64,000 nucleotides of DNA from an uncultured Oscillibacter sp. (lineage in GTDB: Bacteria; Bacillota; Clostridia; Oscillospirales; Oscillospiraceae), in assembly GCA_910585245.1 (NCBI GenBank), contig CAJUCO010000006.1, positions 37,756 to 101,755 of the forward strand, in the 5' to 3' direction. Below are positions 41,092 to 49,340 of this stretch, piece by piece (the stretch's first letter is position 1; each line of letters starts with the position of its first letter). A program made the translations under genes and the position numbers. The notes under the pieces were generated by a model that worked only from the letters and a program-made list of their open reading frames with translations, did not search any database and was not told the origin of the DNA.

Positions 41092-41227
41092 AAAAGACTC
41101 AGAAAACTTTTTTGGCTTGTTTCTGCTCCTTTTAGGCGTTTCCGCTGGAGTTCACTTCATCTGTAAGCCTCTTTAACGAGGTGTTCTCCATGTGTTCCGG
41201 CCGCGTCTGTGGCAGGTTCTGTGGTCA

Positions 41228-41285
41228 GAAACGCTTCCCGCCTCTGACCATCGGTTTTCCGTCGATGCTGAGCGGGAAGCGTTTC
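41228..41285. repeat. 14-bp perfect inverted repeat
   Basis: GAAACGCTTCCCGC (41228-41241) and GCGGGAAGCGTTTC (41272-41285) are perfect inverse copies with a 30-base loop, followed by ACATTTTT. It could be a terminator or a structured site at the element end. The stretch 41092-41522 holds no gene I can support. Confidence 0.65.
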
Positions 41286-41522
41286 ACATTTTTGCTGTCT
41301 GCATTGTAACTCTGGCAGGAAAGCTTTGCAACGGTTTTCTGTCAAAGCAGGCACTCAAATTTTGCGTAGGAATTATACAAAGAATTAGAGCCCGATTAAA
41401 ATTTAGAGTTCCATGTGTATTTTCTGCACGTCAAAATATTCAGTTGCTAAATTGAAAAAACGACTAACTGGATAAAATATGACGTAGAAATGGTAGGCAA
41501 AATGCCCTGCAGCACAGATCAT

Positions 41523-42434
41523 TCACCGAACGGTCGGTGAACGGGCTAAACCGGAACATTCAAAGCTGGCATTGAGGTCCGTGTGCTGAAACAGGAGGCT
41601 GTCCCCGTACCAGAAACGGTAGCGTACCTCCGCGCAGAGGCTCTCGTGAATAGTGCGCTCCATGCGGCCCTCCACCGGAGCCCGGAGGGCCTGCCGCCGC
41701 TCGTTCAGCAATTCGACTTCCAGGTGGTACTTCCCCTGACGAACCACCGCACCGGAGGGAGACCACTTTGCAATTCTGGCGCCCCGATAGGTTGCCAAGC
41801 GATATTCCTTGCCTCCATAAAAAACGGAGCAGATACAGCCAGTGAAGCCGCCCACAGGCAGGGGGATCGTCGCAATTGCAAGCATCAGACTGCCGCACTC
41901 CGGCCCGTCCCAGACGCACTGCGTCCAGAGGTACTTGTCGGGAAAGGAGCGGCCCCGGTCCGTCTCAATGTATCCGATTCCATCGGAAAAATCCAAATGC
42001 TCACCATTCAGTTCCAGCGCGCCGCTCAGAGAATGCCCCATGCTGATGACGCCGTGGGCGCACTGCATCCCTGCGAAAAATCGAAACGGCCCCATAATGT
42101 CAGACCGCAGAGCGGTAAAAGGACCATAGCGCAGTGAGCCGCAGAGGGAAAGATTGTCCTGTTGGATATGGAGGTCGATTCCCTGACTGCCAAAGCAGGA
42201 CTGTCCAATCTGCACCTGAAAGGGCTGACGGGAGATGTGAAGCTGTGACGCCGGGTATTCCAGCCACCACGCCTGATCCTTTGAAATGACCTGGAGGGAG
42301 GCGGTGCGGCGTCCATTTCTATCGATATGAAATGCGGGAATCAGTGCGAGAGTCTGCCCCTGCGGGTTCTGGTGCTTGAAATACCAGCCCTCAAAATAGG
42401 GGCCTGTCCTATTTGTACCGCGGAAAAATTCCAT
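41523..42434 (-). CDS. Tocopherol cyclase-like family protein
   Basis: A 303-residue protein that begins MEFFRGTNRTGPYFEGWYFK. The FEGWYFKHQ motif, LALIPAFHIDRNG, YIETDRGRSFPDKYLWTQC and GKEYRLATYRGARI are shared with the tocopherol-cyclase / hydroxyneurosporene-synthase-like lipocalin family common in Clostridia. No plastoquinone pathway exists there, so the real substrate is unknown, probably a lipid or other hydrophobic compound. No signal peptide is visible. It lies between the att scar and the nucleotidyltransferase gene, both on the minus strand. Confidence 0.8.
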   Translation of the reverse strand: MEFFRGTNRTGPYFEGWYFKHQNPQGQTLALIPAFHIDRNGRRTASLQVISKDQAWWLEYPASQLHISRQPFQVQIGQSCFGSQGIDLHIQQDNLSLCGSLRYGPFTALRSDIMGPFRFFAGMQCAHGVISMGHSLSGALELNGEHLDFSDGIGYIETDRGRSFPDKYLWTQCVWDGPECGSLMLAIATIPLPVGGFTGCICSVFYGGKEYRLATYRGARIAKWSPSGAVVRQGKYHLEVELLNERRQALRAPVEGRMERTIHESLCAEVRYRFWYGDSLLFQHTDLNASFECSGLARSPTVR

Positions 42435-42508
42435 AATTTATCACCCCGGATTCAGTTTTCCCTGAATCTGGGGATTTTATATGGAGTTTCTTTTGACTGG
42501 AAAGTTGC

Positions 42509-43168
42509 CTACACCAATCCAAAATATTTGTAATATATCTCATTGACCGTTTCGATGTAAATGATAAATGAAGGATGATCTTTATCCAACCAACGAGATA
42601 AATACGTATTTTTTCGGTCAACGTATCGATCTCTTACTGTAAGCCACAGTCCTTCTGCTTTGAGTCTCTTTACTTTTTGTGCAACATTGTGAGAATCAGG
42701 AATCTCATTCCAAACATATTGATCCATCCCAAGACCCCAGGCATTTTTATTGTGAATCAACCGGCGCAGCTTTCCTTTAGAATTTCTGGAGACAATTGCA
42801 ACGTCAAATTTGAATTTAATTGCAGGCTCATCTTTAAAGTGTAACAGAGCCGTCAGGCAGGAAGTTGAGTCTTGTGATTCGGAAAAGCATTTCAGGCCTG
42901 CCGCTTTATCCAGCAAAATGCGGATGGTATCTTTCAAACTGCGCAAATTATTCCAATACTCTTCCGGTGCTTTAATGATTTCGAGATTATAGTCAAGGTC
43001 GAATGGCCCATCGCCATTTCTCGTCACCATATTCCTCGCACCACTGCCTACAAGTGTAAATTGAGCGGAAATTCCCTTTTCTTTTAGCATTAGGCACACT
43101 TTTTTCAGTACAGAGGAACAATCTAAACGATATCTTTTGCACTCTGCTTCATCAACAATTCTGAACAT
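42509..43168 (-). CDS. Nucleotidyltransferase-fold protein
   Basis: A 219-residue soluble protein. TLVGSGARNMVTRNGDGPFD (about 36-55) is the hG[GS] helix-turn signature of the pol-beta nucleotidyltransferase fold, DLDYNLEI supplies the DxD metal ligands, and KFKFDVAIVS the third acidic residue. No effector gene or antitoxin partner is adjacent, so it could be an orphan modification enzyme, an aminoglycoside-type transferase or a defence-related NTase. The start at 43168 has AAAGGA. A strong promoter with a palindromic operator precedes it. Confidence 0.75.
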   Translation of the reverse strand: MFRIVDEAECKRYRLDCSSVLKKVCLMLKEKGISAQFTLVGSGARNMVTRNGDGPFDLDYNLEIIKAPEEYWNNLRSLKDTIRILLDKAAGLKCFSESQDSTSCLTALLHFKDEPAIKFKFDVAIVSRNSKGKLRRLIHNKNAWGLGMDQYVWNEIPDSHNVAQKVKRLKAEGLWLTVRDRYVDRKNTYLSRWLDKDHPSFIIYIETVNEIYYKYFGLV

Positions 43169-43198
43169 TTGTCTTCTTCCTTTCTGCCCATGCCTCCC

Positions 43199-43220
43199 AT
43201 TTAACATTTCAATGTTAAAT
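43199..43220. promoter_or_regulatory. 22-bp palindromic operator at the nucleotidyltransferase gene start
   Basis: ATTTAACATT and AATGTTAAAT are perfect inverse arms around two bases, beginning at the expected transcription start. A further half-site, AAATGTTAAA, lies at 43266-43275, beyond the -35. This looks like a dedicated repressor site; no repressor gene is adjacent. Confidence 0.7.
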
Positions 43221-43226
43221 CGTTAC

Positions 43227-43254
43227 ATTGTAGCAGAAAAATCTGCTTTGTCAA
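43227..43254 (-). promoter_or_regulatory. Promoter of the nucleotidyltransferase gene
   Basis: On the minus strand TTGACA (43249-43254) and TACAAT (43227-43232) are 16 bases apart. The spacer itself is a small palindrome (AGCAGATTTTTCTGCT). Confidence 0.8.
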
Positions 43255-43342
43255 TACATTATGAGAAATGTTAAAGATGGTTGCAATAAAAGGGGAGCAA
43301 AACTCAGGTTCACTTCTTAAAATCAGGGGGCTGCAATGACTG

Positions 43343-43383
43343 TATCAAAAGTTTTACGGGTATAAACCGCAAAACTTTTGATA
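43343..43383. terminator. Long hairpin in the gap after cassette copy 2
   Basis: TATCAAAAGTTTT (43343-43355) and AAAACTTTTGATA (43371-43383) form a perfect 13-bp inverted repeat with a 15-base loop. It can act as a terminator in either direction; an insertion-element end is the alternative. No gene is supported between 43384 and 43543. Confidence 0.55.
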
Positions 43384-43543
43384 TTAAGTGAGTATTACGG
43401 TTATAGCCATATACTTTAGCGATATAAAAATACCCCCGCATCAACAAACAGACCAGCGGAAATTACCAGGGAATCAAGACGATGCACGTTTCGGATTTCC
43501 TGTTGAGCACGGAATATTGAGCCGCTTCCGGTCGGGAAGCAAC

Positions 43544-44302
43544 TCAATCCTTGGGGGACTGTATCCAAAGAAGCACCGTGTGGTTCCACACCGATGTGGA
43601 ACGGCAGAATCGATAGCCCAACTGGTCAAAGGCCCGGATATCCTCCGGGCTTTTGATTTGGTTCTCCGCCAGCCAGCGTACCATCTGCCCACGGGCCATC
43701 TTGCATTTGGTGGCTTTTTCGACGACCTTGCCGTCTTTCCACTCTCCAAAGGCACAGGTGACGAACTGGACGGTTTTGGGCAGATAACCCTCCACCGCTC
43801 TGCTGTACTCCCTGGAGGCCAGATTCAGCACCACGTCCGTCTCCGAGGCCAGCTGCCGGGCCAGGCGGCTGCCCCAAAACTGATAGAGGTCCCGGCAGCC
43901 GTCCACCGCCAGCTTTGCCTGCATTTCCAGCCGGTAGGGGGTCACGCCGTTGAAGGGCCGCAACAGACCGTAGAAGCCAGAGAGGATGCGCAAGTGCTCC
44001 CGGAGGTAGTCCAGGTGAGTCGTCTCCATCACGCCGGGGGCCATGTAGCGGTACTGAATGCCCTCGTAGGAAAGAATGGCGGGGGTGAGATTACGGCGCA
44101 GGTCCATCTGTTCCAGCCGCTCTATGTTCAGTTTGGCTATGGAATCATTGCACTTCCAGAGGGCCTGTAATTCCTTTGGAGACATACCCTGGAGGACAGC
44201 TTTCAGCCGCTCTGTCTGCTCCAAAAATTGTGGCAGACTATCCACGGCAAAGCTGTCCGTATCCACCACCATTTTCTTCGCCGGGGCGGTGATGATGCGC
44301 AT
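43544..44302 (-). CDS. yaaA: Peroxide stress protein YaaA family (copy 2)
   Basis: A 252-residue homologue of the copy-1 protein. It keeps MRIITAPAKKMVVDTDSFAV, WKCNDSIAKLN, YMAPGVME and LLRPFNGVTPYRLEM, with scattered changes (for example a different tail, LLWIQSPKD). All family motifs are conserved, so both copies are probably functional. It is the last gene of the copy-2 run, 14 bases after the small unknown gene. Two YaaA genes in one genome are unusual. Confidence 0.92.
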   Translation of the reverse strand: MRIITAPAKKMVVDTDSFAVDSLPQFLEQTERLKAVLQGMSPKELQALWKCNDSIAKLNIERLEQMDLRRNLTPAILSYEGIQYRYMAPGVMETTHLDYLREHLRILSGFYGLLRPFNGVTPYRLEMQAKLAVDGCRDLYQFWGSRLARQLASETDVVLNLASREYSRAVEGYLPKTVQFVTCAFGEWKDGKVVEKATKCKMARGQMVRWLAENQIKSPEDIRAFDQLGYRFCRSTSVWNHTVLLWIQSPKD

Positions 44303-44316
44303 AGAGCCCCCTCCTT

Positions 44317-44838
44317 TCAGATTTGGGAAAGCATCTCCGTCAGCCGCCTTGCCGCTGTGTCCAGGCCTTCTATTCCCGCGCAGCGGCTGAGTTTAGCGTT
44401 GACCAGCTGCTCCAGCAGGGGCTGACTTTGGCTGTTTTCGTCCAGGGCCAGCTCCGCAGCCATAACGTCCCCCCAGGCGCGGTTTAAAAAGGCCACCTCC
44501 CGGCGGCCATGAGTCCTGGCGAACAGAGGCAGTTCTGAACCGCACAGCTTCTTCGTCTCTTCTGCGGGAAAACCGGCGGCGGATAAACTGAGCCGCAGAC
44601 CGTCCAGGAAAATGTTCGGCAGGCGCTCCCATTCCGGATGGCTGAGATCATACAGCACAAATGCGTATCGCGTATGGCAGTGGACCGCCAGCAGACTGGG
44701 CCTGCCCCGCAACAGAATGACGTGGAGATCCCAGCAGAACCGGCGGTTCGGCTCCTGGCTGTAGGGGAGCGCTTTGATGTGTAAGTGTCGCTGGAGGGGG
44801 ATGGTCAGGCCCAGCTCTATCGCATTACTTCTTTTCAT
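44317..44838 (-). CDS. Small unknown protein of the yaaA-def cassette (copy 2)
   Basis: A 173-residue intact protein, the functional counterpart of the pseudogene at 39299-39819. MKRSNAIELGLTIPLQRHLH begins it, and LLRGRPSLLAVHCHTRYAFVLYDLSHPEWERLPNIF (in part: LLAVHCHTRYAFVLYDL) recalls the DUF6933 fold, which also has short strands around a C-terminal helix. I treat that as a guess. It overlaps yfcE by 14 bases, implying coupled expression. No membrane or signal segment is present. Confidence 0.75.
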   Translation of the reverse strand: MKRSNAIELGLTIPLQRHLHIKALPYSQEPNRRFCWDLHVILLRGRPSLLAVHCHTRYAFVLYDLSHPEWERLPNIFLDGLRLSLSAAGFPAEETKKLCGSELPLFARTHGRREVAFLNRAWGDVMAAELALDENSQSQPLLEQLVNAKLSRCAGIEGLDTAARRLTEMLSQI

Positions 44839-45286
44839 GAGGAATGATCACTTTCTCAACTTGAATATGTTCTCCGTCAACGGCCATGACAGCAAAGGTG
44901 ATTTCCTGGTCAAAGCGCCGACGTCCACAACTGCCGGGGTTCAGCCACAGAACGCCATTCCGCTCCTCACAGGCGTACTTGTGTGAGTGACCGTAAACTA
45001 CCACATCCGTGTCGGACAAATCCGGAGGAACATCCCTCTTGTTGTGAATCAGGAAGAAATGGACACGTTCAATGGAAAATGTGAGGCTTTGCGGCAACCC
45101 CTCCGCCCAGTCCTTATCGTTGTTCCCCCGGACAATATAGAGCGGGGCGTACTCCCGGAGCTTGTCCACAATGGCCTGGGTGTTGATATCGCCGCCGTGG
45201 ATGATGATATCAGCCTGGGACAGGTATCCCACCACCTCCGGCCGCAACAGGCCGTGGGTGTCGGATAAGATGATGACACGTTTCAT
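44825..45286 (-). CDS. yfcE: YfcE/MJ0936-family metallophosphoesterase (copy 2)
   Basis: A 153-residue phosphodiesterase with intact metal ligands (SDTHG, HGGDIN, RGNNDKDW, YGHSHKYACE). It is highly similar to copy 1; differences cluster in the second half. It sits between def and the small unknown gene; both junctions are short or overlapping. Confidence 0.9.
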   Translation of the reverse strand: MKRVIILSDTHGLLRPEVVGYLSQADIIIHGGDINTQAIVDKLREYAPLYIVRGNNDKDWAEGLPQSLTFSIERVHFFLIHNKRDVPPDLSDTDVVVYGHSHKYACEERNGVLWLNPGSCGRRRFDQEITFAVMAVDGEHIQVEKVIIPHEKK

Positions 45287-45302
45287 GTACAGGCCTCCCG
45301 GT

Positions 45303-45710
45303 TCAAATCAGAATTCCTTCGCAGTGGTCGATCTCGTGTTGGATGATCTGGGCCGTCCAGCCGGTGAAGGTCTTGAAGCGTGTTTGAAACTGCTCGTTCT
45401 GATACTGCACCTTGATGGACTGCCAGCGTTTGGCCTTCCGGGTGCCGGTGAGGGAGAGACAGCCCTCCTTCGCCTCATAGGGCCCGGATTTCCTGATAAT
45501 CTCCGGGTTGAACATGACCGTGTATTTGCCCTCGTTGTCAAAGACGATAATTCGCTTGTAAACGCCGATCATATTGGCCGCCATGCCCACACAGCCGTTG
45601 TGAGCGGCCAGGGTATCCAGCAGGTCCTGAGCGACAGGCAAGTCCTCCAAAGTGGCCGGTTCAGCCTTTTGGGAGAGGAACGCTTCATCCCGCATAATCT
45701 CTCGTACCAC
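45303..45710 (-). CDS. def: Peptide deformylase family protein with altered motif 1 (copy 2)
   Basis: A 135-residue deformylase-like protein with EGCLSLTG and QHEIDHCEGIL intact. Motif 1 reads CVGMAANMIG, with the same Gln-to-Met change as copy 1, so the change predates the duplication. The GTG at 45710 is chosen by alignment with the ATG of copy 1 (VREIMRDEAF follows in both) and the GGAGG upstream; the longer frame to 45740 has no support. It is the first gene of the copy-2 run. Confidence 0.85.
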   Translation of the reverse strand: MVREIMRDEAFLSQKAEPATLEDLPVAQDLLDTLAAHNGCVGMAANMIGVYKRIIVFDNEGKYTVMFNPEIIRKSGPYEAKEGCLSLTGTRKAKRWQSIKVQYQNEQFQTRFKTFTGWTAQIIQHEIDHCEGILI

Positions 45711-45820
45711 GGCATTGCACCTCCATTGCCTACTTCCCACAAGGGGAAATTTGTGGTATACTCATATAAAATAGCACAGACAGGGGAAAAAGGCAACTTG
45801 TGCTGAGGATGGTAGTTGGC

Positions 45821-46216
45821 ATGGAGAAGAAAGTGACCGAAGTGGTGGCGGCACTGATCTGGAGTGGGGACAGGTTTCTGCTTTGTCGGCGTCCAGTTCA
45901 CAAAGCACGGGGACTGCTGTGGGAGTTTGTCGGTGGTAAGGTGGAACCTTGAGAAACAAAGGAGCGGGCTCTCATTCGGGAGTGCCAAGAAAAACTGGCT
46001 GTTACCATATCGGTGGGCAAAGTGTTCATGGAGGTTGACCACGATTACCCTGACCTGTATGTGCATCTGACGCTGTTCAATGCGGCAATCAGCAAAGGGA
46101 CTCCACAAAAGTTAGAACATAATGATATTCTGCGGATTACAGTGAAAGAAATACCACAGTATAAGTTTTATCCGGCAGATGAGGAAATTTTAAAGAGATT
46201 GCAATATGGGGATTAA
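45821..46216 (+). pseudogene. Nudix (MutT-like) hydrolase with in-frame stop
   Basis: MEKKVTEVVAALIWSGDRFL and LLWEFVGGKVEP lead into a TGA at the place of the invariant glycine of the Nudix box; GETKERALIRECQE would be expected next, and ETKERALIRECQ follows in frame after the stop. The next acidic residue of the box (REUxEE) is also changed, from Glu to Lys. The rest is clean to LQYGD at 46216. Two independent lesions in the catalytic box mean the gene is dead. One base change (GGA to TGA) explains the stop. Divergent from def. Confidence 0.85.
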
Positions 46217-46307
46217 AATATACAGCGAGTTTGTCCATGTCCACACCTTCGAAATTATTGACGCAAATGGAAACGCCCATATTAGCGAAACTCTGTCTAA
46301 CGAGTAA
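46206..46307 (+). other. Possible 33-residue ORF in the gap before the defence operon
   Basis: ATG at 46206 opens a frame MGIKIYSEFVHVHTFEIIDA ending in a TAA at 46305-46307. It overlaps the end of the nudix frame and has no clear ribosome site. It may be a fragment of a longer gene. Otherwise 46308-46621 holds no gene I can support; it is AT-rich. Confidence 0.25.
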
Positions 46308-46621
46308 TATCCAGAAATATTGATACCGTATCGGTTAAAAACCGGCTGATATGTGTAGAGATCATTTAAGATTAGAGATTAAAGTTTGGGTGGCTGGGGC
46401 AAGCTGGAGGGAAAAATCCGCTTGTCGAGGTAGCTCTAAAAAGAAAGGTTTTATAGAAAGTCAAAAAGAAGTTGGCTAATCCAGACACGACAGATACTAA
46501 CCTGGTATTGATGGACGACGCTTTTATCAATGAAAACCCGTTTAACGACAAGGATATAAATATCCGACTCTTTACACATGGACCATAGCAATTGCGGTAC
46601 CAGGGATATGATAGAAGCTAT

Positions 46622-46651
46622 TTGACACCTACAACTGAGAAAAATTATATT
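46622..46651 (+). promoter_or_regulatory. Promoter of the defence operon
   Basis: A perfect TTGACA (46622-46627) and TATATT (46646-46651) lie 18 bases apart. Transcription would start about 30 bases before the methyltransferase ATG. Confidence 0.75.
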
Positions 46652-46686
46652 GCTCAGATAATACTTGTAAAGAGAGTGTATATAAA

Positions 46687-47853
46687 ATGGATCAAAGTGC
46701 AAAAAAAAATCGGACGTTAAAAGTTTTCGAAGCATTTGCCGGAATAGGGGCTCAGGCGTCGGCGCTCAATCGTATGGGTATTAATTATAAAATCGTTGGA
46801 ATTAGCGAGTGGTTTATCGATGCGATTGAATGCTATGCCGCAATTCACTGTGATGGCGTTGAAGTGAAAATGCCAACAGATATTAAAGAAATTGACGACT
46901 ATCTCTCACGGTTTACCTTTAGTGCAACTTCTATTAAACCGACCAATATAAAAAGGCTTACCGAGGACCAGCGCAGGGATTTGTATAGAGCAAACAAACA
47001 GGCTAACAATTATGGTTCGATAACTGACATCGAAGGAAAGAATCTACCTGAGATCGATTTGCTTGTATATAGTTTTCCATGCCAGGATCTTTCTACCGGT
47101 GGGCTTGGAAAGGGAATGAAAAAAGGTTCTGGAACTAAGTCTGGGCTTCTGTGGGAGATTGAAAGGATTTTAAAAGAACTAAACGCCCTAAATCGACTTC
47201 CTGAATATCTCTTGCTTGAAAATGTTAAAACAATAAAAGCGGATAAACATATTGAAGACTTAAAACAGTGGCTGGCGTTTTTAGAGTCTATGGGATATTC
47301 AAATACAGAATGTATGATTTTGAACTCTTTAGATTTTGGTATTCCCCAAGATAGAGAACGCGCGTTTATCATAAGCCATTTAGGTGATAGACTTGACATC
47401 GCACCTAAAATCGAGGCGGCAAAAAGAGAAAGGAAGTTCAAGATTCGTAAATTTATAAAGAACAATTACAAAAATCCGATTTATAAACTTGAAGCTGACA
47501 TTGCACAATTAAATAAAACTCCATCAAGAGATGTAATGTGGAATATTAATGGGAAAACAATATCAAATCATACAGTTATCCGCACGATTACCTGTAATAT
47601 GGATAGAACACATACTGCCGCTTTATTTAAATACAGCGGGCCCAAGGGCGACACGTATCGCAGGCTAACAATGAGAGAAGCATTCTTGCTAATGGGGTTC
47701 ACAGAAGAGGAGTATGCAAAAGCATCATCCTTAAATTTTAGCTATAGAAAACTAAACCAACTTATTGGAAATTCTATTGTTGTGAATGTTTTACAGGCAA
47801 TTTTTGAGGCCATGTTCGGTGACATCTATAAAAAAAGTGAAACAGCGGAATAG
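46687..47853 (+). CDS. DNA (cytosine-5-)-methyltransferase of a defence operon
   Basis: A 388-residue C5 methyltransferase that would mark self DNA. Motif I is FEAFAGIGAQASAL, motif IV the catalytic PCQ in VYSFPCQDLSTGGLG, motif VI ENV in YLLLENVKTI, motif VIII near IPQDRERAF, and motifs IX-X MREAFLLMGF and LIGNSIVVNVLQAIFEA. The target-recognition region between VIII and IX is short, so a short recognition sequence is likely. The region is AT-rich, unlike the chromosome to the left. It is first in a six-gene unit that includes Vsr. The ribosome site is weak (GAGAG). Confidence 0.93.
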   Translation: MDQSAKKNRTLKVFEAFAGIGAQASALNRMGINYKIVGISEWFIDAIECYAAIHCDGVEVKMPTDIKEIDDYLSRFTFSATSIKPTNIKRLTEDQRRDLYRANKQANNYGSITDIEGKNLPEIDLLVYSFPCQDLSTGGLGKGMKKGSGTKSGLLWEIERILKELNALNRLPEYLLLENVKTIKADKHIEDLKQWLAFLESMGYSNTECMILNSLDFGIPQDRERAFIISHLGDRLDIAPKIEAAKRERKFKIRKFIKNNYKNPIYKLEADIAQLNKTPSRDVMWNINGKTISNHTVIRTITCNMDRTHTAALFKYSGPKGDTYRRLTMREAFLLMGFTEEEYAKASSLNFSYRKLNQLIGNSIVVNVLQAIFEAMFGDIYKKSETAE

Positions 47854-47879
47854 TTCTCTCACGAGACTGAAAGGGAATT

Positions 47880-49340
47880 ATGAGTGACTTAGTTGAACGG
47901 CAATTTCCAGCTAAAACGTTGATGACCGGATTGCGTGCAATTGGTTACAGCTTTTCGTCGGCGGTTGCAGACATTATTGACAACAGTATATCAGCTAATG
48001 CAAAAGAGATAAATATTTTTTCTGATCCTCTGTCTGAGGTGCCTTATTTTTGTGTCTTAGACAATGGTTGCGGAATGTCGGCAAAAGAACTTGATAACGC
48101 CATGCTTCCCGGTTCTGATCGATCTGAAAAAGCAGAATGCGAACAAGAATTGGGACGCTTTGGCCTTGGCTTAAAATCTGCTTCGCTTTCTCAATGTAGA
48201 GAATTTACAGTTGCAAGCAAAAGATTCGGAAAAATCCATGCAATGTCTTTCGACTTAGATATCATTGATGCTGAAAACCGATTGCTTTTGAAAATGTTAG
48301 GGCCGAAAGAAATTGATACACTCCCTCAAATACATAATCTTGCAAAATATGAGACTGGCACTTTAGTGCTTTGGACAAAATTTGACAAAATCGAAGGCCT
48401 TGCGAAGAATTTTGAAGACAGTTTTAGACGATTAGTTGCTGAGACTAAGAAACATACAGAACTGGTGTTTCATCGCTATTACAAAAAGGTTGAAATATAT
48501 TTTCACGGCAAACGTATTGAAAAGCGGGACCCTTTTTTATTGGACTCTATTGGGCGGCAACAAACAGGTCGCAAATCAGAGATATATGTTGACGGAGCTA
48601 TAATTACTGTAATTCCGTATACTCTGCCTTTTGCCAATACTCTTACTCCTGAGGAAAAAGCGTTACTTGGAAATCCAAAGAGCATTTACGATGATCAAGG
48701 GTTTTACTTGTACCGCAATAAAAGGCTTATCTCATGGGGTAGCTGGATGCATATGGGAATCCGGAGTGAACTTAATAAACTTGCCCGTATTCAAGTTGAT
48801 ATCCCGTCCAGTTTGGATTCCGTATGGATGCTGGATGTGAAAAAATCGTCAGCGAAAATTCCTGACAAAATAAAAGATAGGATAAAAATGGCTGTTGAGG
48901 ATTCTATTGTCCGAAGTAAACGGACTGCGAGATTCCCCGGCGCAAAGGAGCAATCAGTCGAATTTAAAGTATGGGATCGAATAAGCGAACATGAGGGAAA
49001 GATTCGATATCAAATCAACCGAGATACGCCGTCGATTGTGGCGCTTTATAATGCTCTTGGACAGTCAGAACAGAATCTGCTGGACATTGCTTTGTCGCAA
49101 ATCGAGTGCTATCTGCCCAAATATTCTATTGCAAATGATAGCACGGATGCATTGACGATTATTAACTCGGGTGCTGATTGCGAAGATGAGCAGCTTATTC
49201 AGGAAATAGAAGCAATTCTCGCACTTTGTAATCCAAACAAAAGAAAGAAAATGTTTGATGATATGTTTATGGCAGAAGCATATCAGCGGCTACTCAAACA
49301 CAAAGAAGAAATTAGAAAGAGAGTTTTGAACAATGACTGA
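47880..49340 (+). CDS. GHKL (MORC/Hsp90-like) ATPase of a defence operon
   Basis: A 486-residue ATPase. The Bergerat fold is clear: N-box AVADIIDNSISANA (about 28-41), G1 VLDNGCGMS (about 60-68), and the lid GRFGLGLKSASLS (about 96-108). A transducer-like S5 region follows (about 215-330), then a helical C-terminus. MutL/MORC-type ATPases of this kind are known in restriction-modification-like islands, where ATP-driven clamp closure on DNA is proposed. It starts 26 bases after the methyltransferase and overlaps the Z1 gene by 8 bases, so it is part of the same machine. Confidence 0.9.
   Translation: MSDLVERQFPAKTLMTGLRAIGYSFSSAVADIIDNSISANAKEINIFSDPLSEVPYFCVLDNGCGMSAKELDNAMLPGSDRSEKAECEQELGRFGLGLKSASLSQCREFTVASKRFGKIHAMSFDLDIIDAENRLLLKMLGPKEIDTLPQIHNLAKYETGTLVLWTKFDKIEGLAKNFEDSFRRLVAETKKHTELVFHRYYKKVEIYFHGKRIEKRDPFLLDSIGRQQTGRKSEIYVDGAIITVIPYTLPFANTLTPEEKALLGNPKSIYDDQGFYLYRNKRLISWGSWMHMGIRSELNKLARIQVDIPSSLDSVWMLDVKKSSAKIPDKIKDRIKMAVEDSIVRSKRTARFPGAKEQSVEFKVWDRISEHEGKIRYQINRDTPSIVALYNALGQSEQNLLDIALSQIECYLPKYSIANDSTDALTIINSGADCEDEQLIQEIEAILALCNPNKRKKMFDDMFMAEAYQRLLKHKEEIRKRVLNND

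Larger units (their letters stand above)
43544..46216 (-). repeat. Duplicated five-gene cassette, copy 2
   Basis: Same gene order as 38520-40875: yaaA, unknown, yfcE and def on the minus strand, nudix divergent on the plus strand. The first four genes are intact; the nudix gene carries a stop codon. The offset between copies is about 5.0 kb. Confidence 0.85.

Noticed and set aside
41157..41455. Two overlapping ORFs on opposite strands beside the 14-bp inverted repeat
   Set aside because: Neither has a ribosome site or recognisable motif and the region contains a large hairpin.
38520..45710. Cassette duplication as an assembly artefact
   Set aside because: The copies differ at many positions spread over all genes and have unrelated flanks, so they are not the same locus assembled twice.
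45950..45960. TGA in the nudix frame read as selenocysteine or another amino acid
   Set aside because: The position is the invariant glycine of the box, no SECIS-like hairpin is apparent, another box residue is mutated too, and the copy-1 gene is also dead. A plain stop is simpler.
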